Of a stretch of DNA of 64,000 nt, positions 16,933 to 26,303 are shown piece by piece. A model generated the notes under the pieces. That model did no database searches. It was not told the DNA's origin and was given only the letters and a program-made list of their open reading frames with translations. The number at the start of each line of letters is the position of its first letter. The stretch's first letter is position 1. The translations under genes were made by a program, and so were the position numbers. The stretch comes from CAWBRY01 sp963791295 (GTDB lineage Bacteria; Bacteroidota; Bacteroidia; Chitinophagales; Chitinophagaceae): positions 186,001 through 250,000 of the forward strand of contig CAWBRY010000003.1 of the NCBI GenBank assembly GCA_963791295.1, written 5' to 3'.

Positions 16933-17026
16933 CCTTAATCAATTTGTTTCTAAATTTACGGCATTATTTTTGATAAATGGCCGGGTTTTTGAAATCCTGC
17001 CAGTAAGCTACTAAATCTAAGAGGAA

Positions 17027-18514
17027 ATGGCACTGAGTCAGGGGCTACAACAAAAGCTACTTCAGAAACTTTCCCCTCAACAGATTCAATTAATGAAACT
17101 GTTGCAGGTGCCTACAGCTAATTTAGAAGAACGCATCAAAGAAGAGATGGAAGAAAATCCAGCCCTGGAGCTGGATGATGAAAAGCATGATGAGAATGCG
17201 GATGACACGGCAGATGAGTTTGAGCAACCCGTGGACGAATATGATGAAAATGACGGCAGTGCAGATGAATATGAAAATATCGACGTCAGCGAATATGTGC
17301 AGGATGGTGACGATGATGTAGGAGACTACCGGCTAAGAGATGAAAACTATCCGGAAGAAGACGAAAAGAGGCAATTGCCCATCAAGACTGAAACCAGCTT
17401 CTATGAGTTGTTATTAGTTCAGCTGGGCTTATTAAAGCTGGATGACAGGCAACAACGCATAGCCGAACAAATTGTAGGCAGTATTGATGAAGATGGATAT
17501 CTGCGCCGCGAGACCGGAGCGATAGTAGACGATCTGGCCTTCCGTCAGAATATCGTTACCACAGAGACGGAAGTAGAAGAACTCATTCAAATGATCCAGC
17601 GCTTTGATCCCCCGGGCGTCGGCGCCAGGGACCTGCAGGAATGCCTGATCCTTCAACTGCTTCGATTGAAAGATGAAGGAAAAAAAGTCGACGTCGCTTT
17701 GCTGGCAATCAAAAAATACTTCGACGAGTTTACCAAGAAACATTATGAAAAGATCCAGCGAGGGTTGAACCTGGATGAGGATCAGCTGAAAGATGTGATG
17801 CAACAGATCATCCGACTGAATCCAAAACCCGGAGGCATCGTCAGTGAGACCAATAAAGCCGAAAGCTATGTGGTCCCTGACTTTTTTATTTATAATAATG
17901 CCGGCAAGCTGGAGCTAACATTGAATTCCAGGAATGCGCCTGAACTGCGAATCAGCGAAGGTTATAGGGATATGCTGAAGGAATACGACAGGGGCGCTAA
18001 GAAAGACAAACGACAAAAAGAGGCCGTGATCTTTATCAAACAAAAGATAGATGCAGCCAAATGGTTTATTGACGCCATTATCCAAAGACAACATACGCTT
18101 CTCAGTACCATGAATGCGATCATGCAGCATCAGCACGAATTCTTTTTCACCGGTGATGAAACAAATCTGCGTCCCATGATCCTCAAAGACATTGCAGAAA
18201 AAACCAACCTCGATATATCGACAGTAAGTCGCGTGGCCAATAGCAAATTTGTGCAAACAGAATTCGGCACCTACCGGTTAAAATTCTTTTTCAGTGAATC
18301 ACTTAGCACCGACAGTGGAGAAGAAGTATCCACCCGCGAAGTAAAGAAGATATTGAGCGATCTGATCGAATCAGAAAGCAAGAAAAGACCGTTGAGTGAC
18401 GAGCGGTTGACAGAACTTTTACAGGAAAAAGGATATAACATCGCCCGCCGCACAGTCGCCAAATACAGGGAACAACTGAATATCCCCGTCGCTCGTCTCC
18501 GAAAGGAGCTTTGA
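17027..18514 (+). CDS. rpoN: RNA polymerase sigma-54 factor
   Basis: Protein of 495 aa. Region I (1-50) has the glutamine/leucine-rich activator-contact segment with LSPQQIQLMKLLQVP and NPALEL. An acidic region II (about 52-115, dense in D/E) follows, then the core-binding domain with DPPGVGARDLQECL, the helix-turn-helix DISTVSRVANSKFVQTE and the C-terminal RpoN box ARRTVAKYRE. It directs core polymerase to -24/-12 promoters that need AAA+ activators; none is encoded nearby. An AAGAGG ribosome site precedes the ATG. The stop codon overlaps the ATG of the SGNH gene by one base. Confidence 0.96.
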   Translation: MALSQGLQQKLLQKLSPQQIQLMKLLQVPTANLEERIKEEMEENPALELDDEKHDENADDTADEFEQPVDEYDENDGSADEYENIDVSEYVQDGDDDVGDYRLRDENYPEEDEKRQLPIKTETSFYELLLVQLGLLKLDDRQQRIAEQIVGSIDEDGYLRRETGAIVDDLAFRQNIVTTETEVEELIQMIQRFDPPGVGARDLQECLILQLLRLKDEGKKVDVALLAIKKYFDEFTKKHYEKIQRGLNLDEDQLKDVMQQIIRLNPKPGGIVSETNKAESYVVPDFFIYNNAGKLELTLNSRNAPELRISEGYRDMLKEYDRGAKKDKRQKEAVIFIKQKIDAAKWFIDAIIQRQHTLLSTMNAIMQHQHEFFFTGDETNLRPMILKDIAEKTNLDISTVSRVANSKFVQTEFGTYRLKFFFSESLSTDSGEEVSTREVKKILSDLIESESKKRPLSDERLTELLQEKGYNIARRTVAKYREQLNIPVARLRKEL

Positions 18515-19740
18515 TGCATGCCATGAAAAAATATTGCTTTGTCATACCTCTCCTTTTATCCCTTCATTTATTCGCGCAACAAATTCCGATAGACGACCGG
18601 GCATCCTTCAGGCAATACTCATTTATCAGCTCCGTATTCAACCGGTTATTTAATATCGGTGGAATGGATACATTTTATCAGAAATTAAACATATTAAAGA
18701 AGACAGGGCAGGGCCTCGTTACTATCGTACACATCGGAGACTCTCATATTCAGGCTGACTATCTTTCCGGCTTTGTCCGAAACAATCTCCAGCAGTTCTT
18801 CGGAAATGCGGGGAGAGGACTGGTATTTCCTTTTCAGGTGGCACAATCCAATGCACCCCCGGATATCGTCAGTTCCTCCAACATTAACTGGGATTTTAAT
18901 CGCTTGGCGCATCCCGAAATCCCTATCGCGGCTGGCGTCTCGGGCTTCGGCATTCAGACCAATGCATTGGGCGCCAGTATCGACATTACTTTACGTCCAG
19001 CAGCTGCGGACCAATCCTTTAACCGGTTGAAGTTTTTCCTGGATACCAACTCCACTTCATTCTGGATATTACAGGCAGACAATAACAACGCGCCTATATT
19101 GGTCAAAAAAGAGGAAACCGACAGTTCTCTATTCCGCGAAATTGTGCTGGAAAACAATAGCCGCAGTTTTTCATTGGCTTCTATTCCTTCTCTGAATACC
19201 AAGGAATTTTATGGAGTCTCATTGGAAAACTCCAACCCTGGAATTCTTTATCATACTATTGGTGTCAATGGCGCTCGTTATGATCAGTATAATATCGCGC
19301 CATTATTTTGGCAACAATTGCCCGCGCTTCATGCAGATCTTTACATTGTTTCGCTGGGTACGAATGAAGCACAACGTAGTGAATTTGATGAACGATCCTT
19401 TCAGCAATCCGTTTCTTTATTCCTTGAAAAGCTTAAGGCCGCCTCCCCGCATGCATCCATTATCATTACCACGGCAGCGGATTCATTTAAAAACAGGAGA
19501 CCGAATAATGTCCTGAGAAGCATCAATATGTCTTTATTCAACTATGCGAATGCTCATCATATTCCTTTCTGGGATCTTTACCGGATAACGAACGGCTACG
19601 GTTCTTCCTATAACTGGAGACAAAAAGGTCTCATGAATGCCGATGGGATCCATTATACTGGTGAGGGCTACCGAATTCAGGGCCAGCTTTTATTTAATGC
19701 CATCGCAAAAGGATACAATAGTTATATCAGCAATTATTGA
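18514..19740 (+). CDS. Secreted SGNH/GDSL-type esterase coupled to rpoN
   Basis: Protein of 408 aa with a signal peptide (about 1-23, ending FAQ). The SGNH blocks are visible: Ser77 in HIGDSHIQ, the SLGTNEAQ block and the final DGIHYTGEGYR with the Asp-His pair. It should be a periplasmic or outer-surface O-acyl esterase or transferase. The ATG at 18514 overlaps the rpoN TGA by one base and has AAGGAG five bases upstream; a second ATG at 18523 is possible. It converges on the MBOAT-SGNH cluster, suggesting a shared role in surface polysaccharide or peptidoglycan O-acylation. Confidence 0.85.
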   Translation: MHAMKKYCFVIPLLLSLHLFAQQIPIDDRASFRQYSFISSVFNRLFNIGGMDTFYQKLNILKKTGQGLVTIVHIGDSHIQADYLSGFVRNNLQQFFGNAGRGLVFPFQVAQSNAPPDIVSSSNINWDFNRLAHPEIPIAAGVSGFGIQTNALGASIDITLRPAAADQSFNRLKFFLDTNSTSFWILQADNNNAPILVKKEETDSSLFREIVLENNSRSFSLASIPSLNTKEFYGVSLENSNPGILYHTIGVNGARYDQYNIAPLFWQQLPALHADLYIVSLGTNEAQRSEFDERSFQQSVSLFLEKLKAASPHASIIITTAADSFKNRRPNNVLRSINMSLFNYANAHHIPFWDLYRITNGYGSSYNWRQKGLMNADGIHYTGEGYRIQGQLLFNAIAKGYNSYISNY

Positions 19741-19752
19741 GTCCTGGCGATT

Positions 19753-21393
19753 CTAGAATTGTAGATAAATGGGCATGACGGGTTCTGCAGCTTTGAAGTA
19801 ACCATATAGGATCACGAAAACAAAAAAGGTGGCGAGGTAGACTGGCAACGGAATTTTCGTAAACCGATTGATCACTCTGTCTGCAAAATCATCCCTAATG
19901 GAGTGAAGAAGTGCCGCGAGTAGAATCATTCCCAATACCGATTTATAATTGGAGAAGAAGGCGCCCCAAACCGCAAAGCTGAAATCATGGGTGATCTGGT
20001 ATATCATGTGGCTCGCATCTTCAAAACTGCCTGCTTTAAAAAACACCCATCCCAGGCAAACAAAATGGAAGGTGATGAATACGGCTAAAGCATTATACCA
20101 CCAGCGCCGCTTTACACTTGCTAATTTTTGTCCCGTTAACAACATCCACAATTTATGAACGGCAAGACCGATTCCATGTATCGCACCCCAAACAATAAAA
20201 TTCCAACTGGCCCCATGCCAAAAGCCTCCGAGCAACATGGTCACCAATACGTTCATGTTTGTTGAAATGATTTCTTTGTCTTTTTTTAGAATAGCGGGTA
20301 ACGCAAACACCATGAATACAGCGGCGGTGATGAACAGGGCTACGACAAATGAGAAGTCAAGCAAATAAAATCCTGCAAGGAATGTTCCCAAAAAAAATAT
20401 TCCGGAAAACAGCCAGGTAGCCAAAGTGCTCCTCCTGTTTCCACCCAACGGAATATATAAGTAATCTCTTAACCAGGAGGAAAGAGAAATATGCCATCGT
20501 CGCCAGAATTCAGTAATATTCTTACTCTGATACGGTGATCGAAAGTTGGTGGGAATTTTGAAACCCAACCATTTCGCAATACCGATTGCCACATCGCTGT
20601 AACCGCTAAAGTCGCAATAGATCACTGCGGCGTAGCCGTAAACTGCAAACAGATTTTCCATGCCGGTATAGCGCGAAGGATCGTCAAAAATATAATTGAC
20701 AAAATTCAGCGTGATAAAATCTGAAATGACGAGTTTCTTGAACAAACCTGAAAGGATCAGGTAAAATCCTTTGGCAAAATCATTTTCACTGATCACAAAT
20801 GGTTGATTGATCTGCGGTATAAAATCATGCGCTCTCACAATCGGGCCCATCACCAGTTTTGGAAAGAAGGAAAGAAATAAAAGATAGTCCGTGAATTTGC
20901 GAGCCGGTTGAAAATGGCCGCGGTAGACATCAATCGTATAGCTGAGATTTTCAAACGTATAAAAAGAGATGCCGACAGGTAACAATATATTCAACGGATT
21001 AAAACCGGTATGCAGGAGATCATTGGTTACAGAAATGAAAAAGTTGGTGTACTTGAAAAAAAACAGAAGTCCCAGGTTAAACAGGATACTGCATAGCAAC
21101 AGAAGCTTCTTCTTTTTCTTATTTGTCTGCCGGTATATGGTGTTGGACAGTATGTAATCGGCAATCGCGGAAATAACGACGAAAATGACAAAGTAGCCAC
21201 TGGCTTTATAGAAAAAGTAAAGAGAGAAAAAACAAAATATATAGCGCCTGACCTTAAAATTATTTCTGAAGTTGTAATAGAGTGCGATGAAAATGGCGAA
21301 GAAGAACACAAAGAAACCATTGTTGAACAACAAAGGGTTCTTGGGATCATAAAGAAACTGTTCAAGAAATGCACCTAAGTCAAATGACGGCAT
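19753..21393 (-). CDS. MBOAT family O-acyltransferase (AlgI/DltB-like)
   Basis: Polytopic membrane protein of 546 aa. The AlgI-type signatures FWRRWHISLSSWLRDYLYIPLGG and WHGASWNFIVWGAIHG are present, the latter with the conserved histidines (His393 in WHG and the later IHG). Members pass an acyl group across the membrane to a partner that transfers it to polysaccharide, peptidoglycan or teichoic acid. The gene ends the minus-strand cluster glucosaminidase - SGNH - MBOAT, with only six bases between the SGNH stop and its ATG. The pair resembles PatA/PatB and AlgI/AlgJ(X) arrangements; the acceptor is not known. Confidence 0.92.
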   Translation of the reverse strand: MPSFDLGAFLEQFLYDPKNPLLFNNGFFVFFFAIFIALYYNFRNNFKVRRYIFCFFSLYFFYKASGYFVIFVVISAIADYILSNTIYRQTNKKKKKLLLLCSILFNLGLLFFFKYTNFFISVTNDLLHTGFNPLNILLPVGISFYTFENLSYTIDVYRGHFQPARKFTDYLLFLSFFPKLVMGPIVRAHDFIPQINQPFVISENDFAKGFYLILSGLFKKLVISDFITLNFVNYIFDDPSRYTGMENLFAVYGYAAVIYCDFSGYSDVAIGIAKWLGFKIPTNFRSPYQSKNITEFWRRWHISLSSWLRDYLYIPLGGNRRSTLATWLFSGIFFLGTFLAGFYLLDFSFVVALFITAAVFMVFALPAILKKDKEIISTNMNVLVTMLLGGFWHGASWNFIVWGAIHGIGLAVHKLWMLLTGQKLASVKRRWWYNALAVFITFHFVCLGWVFFKAGSFEDASHMIYQITHDFSFAVWGAFFSNYKSVLGMILLAALLHSIRDDFADRVINRFTKIPLPVYLATFFVFVILYGYFKAAEPVMPIYLQF

Positions 21394-21399
21394 TTAGCA

Positions 21400-22743
21400 T
21401 CATTTTAATGTTTTCACATATTTCTTATACTCATTCATCATGGCTTCATAGAAATAATTTGCGAGCAATTCGGATCCACGATGATTCGGATGAACGTAAT
21501 CCCGGTTGGCCAGGGATGGGTTTTTGGCCGCCCATTCCACAATAGAGTTGGTGCCTCCCATGCTCTCAAATTGGTTATAAAAATTGCTCCCCGTCTCGTA
21601 GGCAAGGGTAGCTTGCACCTTCACCAATGAATCAATACCGACTGCCGAGCGGTATTCTCCGGAATAGCGAAACGCGCGGTCTGCCGTGCTGATCACCAGT
21701 AGCTCTGTTTTTGGAAAACAATTCTTGAATTTTCTCAACACCGGCATTAAAGCCCTGGCATACCAATTGAAATTTTTATCGTTGGGGCGAAACAATAAGT
21801 TGACGCCATATTGAAAAATGATGAGGTCATAAGGATTGTTTGCGGCAATGGATCGTAAGAAAGCAGAATCGATCCGGGAGAATTCGATGCCGGTAATACC
21901 CCTGAAAGAAAAATTATCAACAAAGATCCCGGAGTCAGATTCAAAGCTAATGCCGTATACAGGCAGCCGTCGATCAGCCAATGATAGAGTTATCCCTCTC
22001 TTCACATTCTTACCGATCACGACGCGGTTAAACATCTCACGAGCATCGACGACAAAGGGTTTCTTATCGATTATCAATCTAACCGGATAATCTGACTGGC
22101 CACATAGCAAGCTCTTTTCAACAAGAGCACCGCTGTCTTTGAATGTCTGATCGATCATCTGGACCCAATCGCCATTGCTCCGAAATAAATGACCGGAAAA
22201 GAAAAGCCGGTTGCTTCCGGCATTCTTAAAATTTTCATCCTGCCAGCCAGCAGAATAAATATCGGTTACAGATTGGCGAAAGCCGGACACCGGCGACGTA
22301 ATGGGAACAAACCCAACGCCCCTGCCTCCAAAAGATTGTTGCAATAATTTTCGCAGGGTTTGGGTCAGCAGATCCCCTTCGATCATACTATCGCCAAAAT
22401 AAGCAATGCGGATCTTTCTTTTTTTGCCGGCCTTAAGCTCATGCATTTTTTTTAAGAAAGTGAGCAGAGAAGGCTGTGAAGTATCTTCATTGAAATTTGT
22501 AATGAGTCTTGGATGATGATAAAGATTAAATTCCTTATTGATCTTCTTTTCAACAATGACGGGGTTAAGAAATTGGGTGGTATCCCTGGGCTCAGTTGAA
22601 TCTTTCCGGACAATATCAGAGATGAGGTTGATACGTTGCAGGGGCATCCAGCTAATATGGAGGAAGAGGGCCATGATGGAAATCACTCCATATATAGCTA
22701 CACTGAAAACCACAAAAAGAAACAGCTTGCGATTGCCGGCCAT
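21400..22743 (-). CDS. Membrane-anchored SGNH hydrolase-type acyltransferase/esterase partner of MBOAT
   Basis: Protein of 447 aa with one N-terminal membrane segment (about 7-29) that probably anchors it facing the periplasm. SGNH blocks are Ser119 in IAYFGDSMIEGD and a C-terminal DYVHPNHRGSE with Asp-His. The usual GxND block is altered to FQYGVNLLF. Its position six bases before the MBOAT gene supports a PatB- or AlgX-like role, moving acyl groups from the MBOAT protein to a surface glycan. It is distinct in sequence from the SGNH protein at 18514. Confidence 0.85.
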   Translation of the reverse strand: MAGNRKLFLFVVFSVAIYGVISIMALFLHISWMPLQRINLISDIVRKDSTEPRDTTQFLNPVIVEKKINKEFNLYHHPRLITNFNEDTSQPSLLTFLKKMHELKAGKKRKIRIAYFGDSMIEGDLLTQTLRKLLQQSFGGRGVGFVPITSPVSGFRQSVTDIYSAGWQDENFKNAGSNRLFFSGHLFRSNGDWVQMIDQTFKDSGALVEKSLLCGQSDYPVRLIIDKKPFVVDAREMFNRVVIGKNVKRGITLSLADRRLPVYGISFESDSGIFVDNFSFRGITGIEFSRIDSAFLRSIAANNPYDLIIFQYGVNLLFRPNDKNFNWYARALMPVLRKFKNCFPKTELLVISTADRAFRYSGEYRSAVGIDSLVKVQATLAYETGSNFYNQFESMGGTNSIVEWAAKNPSLANRDYVHPNHRGSELLANYFYEAMMNEYKKYVKTLK

Positions 22744-22753
22744 ACGATGTCGT

Positions 22754-23287
22754 CTAGAGAGTCGGGGACAGTTTATGTTTTCGAATGGTAGTACTTACTC
22801 TTTGTTTCCAGAGTTCAGGCGCCTCTGAATAGCCAGCCTTACTGATTGCATCCACCCAAAGATGGTGGTTCATATTTCCCTTCAGCTTTTTATAAAATTT
22901 CTTCCGCGTCATCAGTCTGCAGAAGTCGACAAAGGAGGCCTGGGCATTGGGGTACTGCTTATAGCGGGTAGTGATGCCTCGTGTTTTTTTCAAATCATTC
23001 TTACCCTCCATCCCGAAATAATTGTTCAGCAGTTTGCAGTTGCGGCTGGTGCCGGAGGCTGATTCAATGATCGAGATTCCCAACATGATTGCAGCGGGTA
23101 CGCCGTATTCTTCGGAGAGAGAATCTACCAGTGGCCGGAACTTCTGAATAAAGGGTCTGGATTGGGGGAAAGCGACATTCAGGCTCAGCGCAAGTATGCC
23201 GAACATTAGCCATCGTTTATAGTCTAATGTACTTGTTTTCAAATATTTGGAGCCTACGGCTTTTCGTAAATGGATTTTTATCAACAA
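22754..23287 (-). CDS. Mannosyl-glycoprotein endo-beta-N-acetylglucosaminidase domain protein
   Basis: Protein of up to 177 aa with a hydrophobic export segment (about 26-42) and one glucosaminidase (PF01832) domain. The likely catalytic Glu75 lies in GISIIESASGTS, followed by CKLLNNYFGMEG typical of the family. It would cut glycan strands of peptidoglycan and is placed first in the SGNH-MBOAT cluster, ten bases upstream, tying the cluster to the cell wall. No ATG is available before the export segment; TTG at 23287 or at codon 16 (23242) are the candidate starts. Confidence 0.82.
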   Translation of the reverse strand: MLIKIHLRKAVGSKYLKTSTLDYKRWLMFGILALSLNVAFPQSRPFIQKFRPLVDSLSEEYGVPAAIMLGISIIESASGTSRNCKLLNNYFGMEGKNDLKKTRGITTRYKQYPNAQASFVDFCRLMTRKKFYKKLKGNMNHHLWVDAISKAGYSEAPELWKQRVSTTIRKHKLSPTL

Positions 23288-23356
23288 ACAGGAGGGTAAA
23301 TATACAAATCAACTTTCTTATTAAAGAATCCTTTAGATTGCAAAAAAAAGCCCTTC

Positions 23357-24049
23357 ATGCCCGAAGGATTAGTCGTTGATAGCCAAAGTGAATTGAAGGA
23401 ATTCCGCGAATCAGGCTTTCCCAGGCAGCCGGCGCCGATAAGATGGGCAGCGAGCTTTATTTCCTTCATTTTTCATCCCATTTTCATTCCTTTATACGTA
23501 ACCGGCTTCATTGTTTTTATTCACCCTTACCTATTCGCCGGATTCTCAGAATGGGATAAGACAAAAGTATTGATCCAGGCATTCGTGAATTATACATTCT
23601 TCCCGCTGGTTACCGTTTTATTATTGAAGGGACTAAAATTTATCGAATCTGTTCAACTGCGTTCACAAAGAGATCGGGTTTTTCCATATGTAGCGTGTAT
23701 GATCTGGTATTTCTGGATCTGGAACGTTTGGCGTCACCTGGAGGATTATCCAGCAGCCGCCGTAAAGTTTTCTTTAGCCATTTTTGTCGCGTCGATCTTT
23801 GGTTTGTTGGCAAATATCTTCATGAAGATTAGCATGCATGCCATTGCAATCGGAGTGATGATCACTTTTATGATCTTGTTGGCGATCGGGCAAACCATTT
23901 CGTTCAGTCTCTACATATCTATTGCACTCCTGATCGCCGGACTTGTTTGTACATCGCGATTTATTGTTTCTGATCATACTCGAAAAGAGGTATATGGTGG
24001 ATTATTTGCGGGAATATTGGCTCAATTAATTTCGAGTTGGCTGGGGTAA
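23357..24049 (+). CDS. PAP2-like integral membrane protein
   Basis: Protein of 230 aa with about six membrane segments. Three stretches match the order of phosphatidic acid phosphatase motifs: QRDRVFPY near 113, ISMHAIAIG near 157 (in place of PSGH) and SRFIVSDHTRKE near 201, that is SRx5Hx3E where classical enzymes have Asp. It may be a lipid-phosphate phosphatase for undecaprenyl or phospholipid recycling, or a degenerate relative. The start ATG lies 70 bases from the divergent glucosaminidase start. Family assignment is tentative because the glycine of the second motif is replaced. Confidence 0.6.
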   Translation: MPEGLVVDSQSELKEFRESGFPRQPAPIRWAASFISFIFHPIFIPLYVTGFIVFIHPYLFAGFSEWDKTKVLIQAFVNYTFFPLVTVLLLKGLKFIESVQLRSQRDRVFPYVACMIWYFWIWNVWRHLEDYPAAAVKFSLAIFVASIFGLLANIFMKISMHAIAIGVMITFMILLAIGQTISFSLYISIALLIAGLVCTSRFIVSDHTRKEVYGGLFAGILAQLISSWLG

Positions 24050-24094
24050 TAAAAAATAATACAAAAATTATTAGTTTTTGTTTACTAAAACATT

Positions 24095-24102
24095 TAGTTT
24101 TG
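24095..24102 (+). promoter_or_regulatory. -7 promoter element upstream of recA
   Basis: TAGTTTTG matches TAnnTTTG exactly, 51 bases before the recA ATG. A TTTG at 24077-24080 is only 14 bases upstream, shorter than the usual 17-23, so the -33 element is uncertain. No LexA-type dyad is obvious. Confidence 0.45.
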
Positions 24103-24153
24103 TGTTTTCATCAATCATTTTACCAGACCTTCATAAAATCTAATCTTTAAATC

Positions 24154-25188
24154 ATGGCAAAGACTGAAAAAACCATCGAGATGACCAGCAATAATGGAGA
24201 AAAAATGAAAGCGTTGAAATTAACGATCGACAAGATCGAAAAAGATTATGGCAAAGGAAGTGTGATGATGATGAATGAGAGAAGTGCCAATGAAATGGAG
24301 GTTATATCCACCGGTTCTATTGGCCTGGATTCGGCCCTGGGCATTGGGGGATTACCAAAAGGAAGGGTGGTAGAGATATATGGTCCCGAGTCATCCGGAA
24401 AGACCACGATCGCGACTCATGTTATTGCCGAAGCGCAAAAGAAAGGTGGTATGTGTGCCATCATTGACGCAGAGCATGCCTTTGATAGCGGTTACGCGCA
24501 GAAACTGGGCGTTGATGTAGACAACCTTCTCATATCGCAACCGGACTATGGTGAACAGGCATTGGAGATTGCCGATCGGCTGATTCTTTCTGGCGCTTTG
24601 GATGTCGTCGTCATTGATTCAGTCGCCGCCCTGGTACCAAAGAGTGAACTTGAAGGCGAAATGGGCGATAGTAAAATGGGGTTGCATGCAAGGTTGATGA
24701 GCCAGGCTCTCCGTAAGCTGACAGCGACAATCTCTAAAACGAATACCATTTGCATCTTTATTAATCAATTGAGGGAAAAAATCGGAGTCATGTTCGGCAA
24801 CCCGGAGGTGACTACCGGCGGCAACGCATTGAAATTTTACGCTTCCGTTCGTTTGGATATCCGTCGAATGTCACAAATAAAAGATGGAGAGGAAGCAATC
24901 GGTAATCATGTCAAGGTGAAAGTAGTAAAGAATAAGGTGGCTCCTCCCTTCCGGGCTGCGGAATTTGATATCATATTCGGAGAAGGTATCTCCAAGACAG
25001 GTGAGATCGTCGACATGGGTACGGAATTGGGCATTGTACAGAAAAGCGGAAGCTGGTATAGCTACAACAACGATAAGCTGGGTCAGGGACGCGATTCAGT
25101 AAAACAACTCATGATCGATAATCCGGAACTGTCAAAAGAAATAGAGGGAAAGATCAGGGAAAAGATCAAAGAAATGCAGCTGGCGTGA
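24154..25188 (+). CDS. recA: Recombinase A
   Basis: Protein of 344 aa covering the full RecA core. Walker A is GPESSGKTT with Lys83; Walker B (DVVVIDSVAALVP), the L2 region (NQLREKIGVMFGNPE with TTGGNALKFYASVR) and a short acidic C-terminus are present. It catalyses homologous pairing and strand exchange and stimulates self-cleavage of LexA-type repressors. It is single and followed by convergent genes. Sequence identity to the family is high throughout; no inserts (inteins) are seen. Confidence 0.98.
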   Translation: MAKTEKTIEMTSNNGEKMKALKLTIDKIEKDYGKGSVMMMNERSANEMEVISTGSIGLDSALGIGGLPKGRVVEIYGPESSGKTTIATHVIAEAQKKGGMCAIIDAEHAFDSGYAQKLGVDVDNLLISQPDYGEQALEIADRLILSGALDVVVIDSVAALVPKSELEGEMGDSKMGLHARLMSQALRKLTATISKTNTICIFINQLREKIGVMFGNPEVTTGGNALKFYASVRLDIRRMSQIKDGEEAIGNHVKVKVVKNKVAPPFRAAEFDIIFGEGISKTGEIVDMGTELGIVQKSGSWYSYNNDKLGQGRDSVKQLMIDNPELSKEIEGKIREKIKEMQLA

Positions 25189-25204
25189 GTTGTTTTTCCG
25201 CGCG

Positions 25205-25708
25205 CTAGTGGATGAGCTTCACCCAGACATGATCGTCAAGGATCCTATTGTTCTTAATGACTGCTCTTTTCCGGATGCTTTCCAGGTGGAATCCATTTTT
25301 TTGCAGCACTCTCATGGAACCCTCATTGAACTCAAACACTTCTGCATAGAGTCGTACAATAGATGGATATTGGGCATCTATCTTTTTGAGTAATAATCGA
25401 ACAGCTTCTGTGGCGATTCCTTTTCCCCAGAACGGTTGCCCAAGCCAGTAACCGATTTCTGCAGAACAACGGTAAATATCATCTTTGAGCATGACGCTGC
25501 ATCCGCCGGCAAGAAGATGGTCAACTTGTATGGCAAAATTCCTGGCCGGCTCGATCTTCTTATTCAATCGAATCCATATTTCAGCGTCTTTTGAGGTATA
25601 TGGAAATGGAAAGCGGTCGCGAAGACTATCACTGACCAATTTATTGTTTGCCAAAAGGGTTAGAGGAAGAATGTCTTTCTTTTTCCATTCCCTCAATTGA
25701 ATATTCAT
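25205..25708 (-). CDS. GNAT family N-acetyltransferase (RimJ/RimL type)
   Basis: Protein of 167 aa. The acetyl-CoA pyrophosphate loop is in GYWLGQPFWGKGIATEAVRLLL and the later NEGSMRVLQKNGFHLESIRKR is the typical RimJ/RimL end. The substrate (ribosomal protein N-terminus, amino acid or other amine) cannot be told. Its ATG overlaps the mgsA stop by four bases (ATGA), so it is translated with mgsA, although no functional link is known. Confidence 0.9.
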   Translation of the reverse strand: MNIQLREWKKKDILPLTLLANNKLVSDSLRDRFPFPYTSKDAEIWIRLNKKIEPARNFAIQVDHLLAGGCSVMLKDDIYRCSAEIGYWLGQPFWGKGIATEAVRLLLKKIDAQYPSIVRLYAEVFEFNEGSMRVLQKNGFHLESIRKRAVIKNNRILDDHVWVKLIH

Positions 25709-26193
25709 TTGCCGAGCCTCCTGTTAGTATAGGCAGAATAATCCGGAAGATCTGTTTCATAATCCTCATGCATCAGGGGAGAGGTCAGTATAAAATCCGC
25801 AGTGGACCTGTCGCAGGCAATGGGAATATTCCAGGTGACCGCCACTCGAAGTAGCGCCTTTATATCCGGGTCATGGGGCTGGGCTTCCATGGGATCCCAA
25901 AAGAAAATGAGGACGTCGATCTTGCCTTCTGCGATTTTAGATCCGATTTGCTGATCACCGCCCAATGGGCCACTAAGTAATTTTGTGATGGACACTTCAA
26001 GCGCCTTTTCCATCATAATACCGGTAGTGCCGGTGGCATATAAACGATGTTTTGAAAGAGTGGTCCTATTATATATCGCCCATTCGATCAGATCATCCTT
26101 TTTATTGTCGTGGGCTACCAACGCAATGCGTTTGCGGCTATTTAATTTTCGTTTGTTCATGAATTTGTGTAGTGGTTCAGTTTGCAAAAACAT
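25705..26193 (-). CDS. mgsA: Methylglyoxal synthase
   Basis: Converts dihydroxyacetone phosphate to methylglyoxal and phosphate, a bypass of lower glycolysis under phosphate limitation. The 162 aa frame has all family landmarks: RIALVAHDNKKDDLIEWA, ATGTTG, the catalytic region SGPLGGDQQIGSKIAEGKIDV with the key Asp, and FFWDPMEAQPHDPDIKALL. An internal ATG at 26160 would give 151 aa, closer to the E. coli enzyme length, and may be the true start. First gene of a pair with the GNAT gene. Confidence 0.94.
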   Translation of the reverse strand: MFLQTEPLHKFMNKRKLNSRKRIALVAHDNKKDDLIEWAIYNRTTLSKHRLYATGTTGIMMEKALEVSITKLLSGPLGGDQQIGSKIAEGKIDVLIFFWDPMEAQPHDPDIKALLRVAVTWNIPIACDRSTADFILTSPLMHEDYETDLPDYSAYTNRRLGK

Positions 26194-26303
26194 TCCTGTC
26201 GCTCTAAGGTATGAATAAGGCTGTGCTGATCTAAACGGCTTTAATTATATAAGCCAATTTCAGGCTAAATTGCAGGTCAGCCTGCCCTGAAGCAGGAGCT
26301 TCT

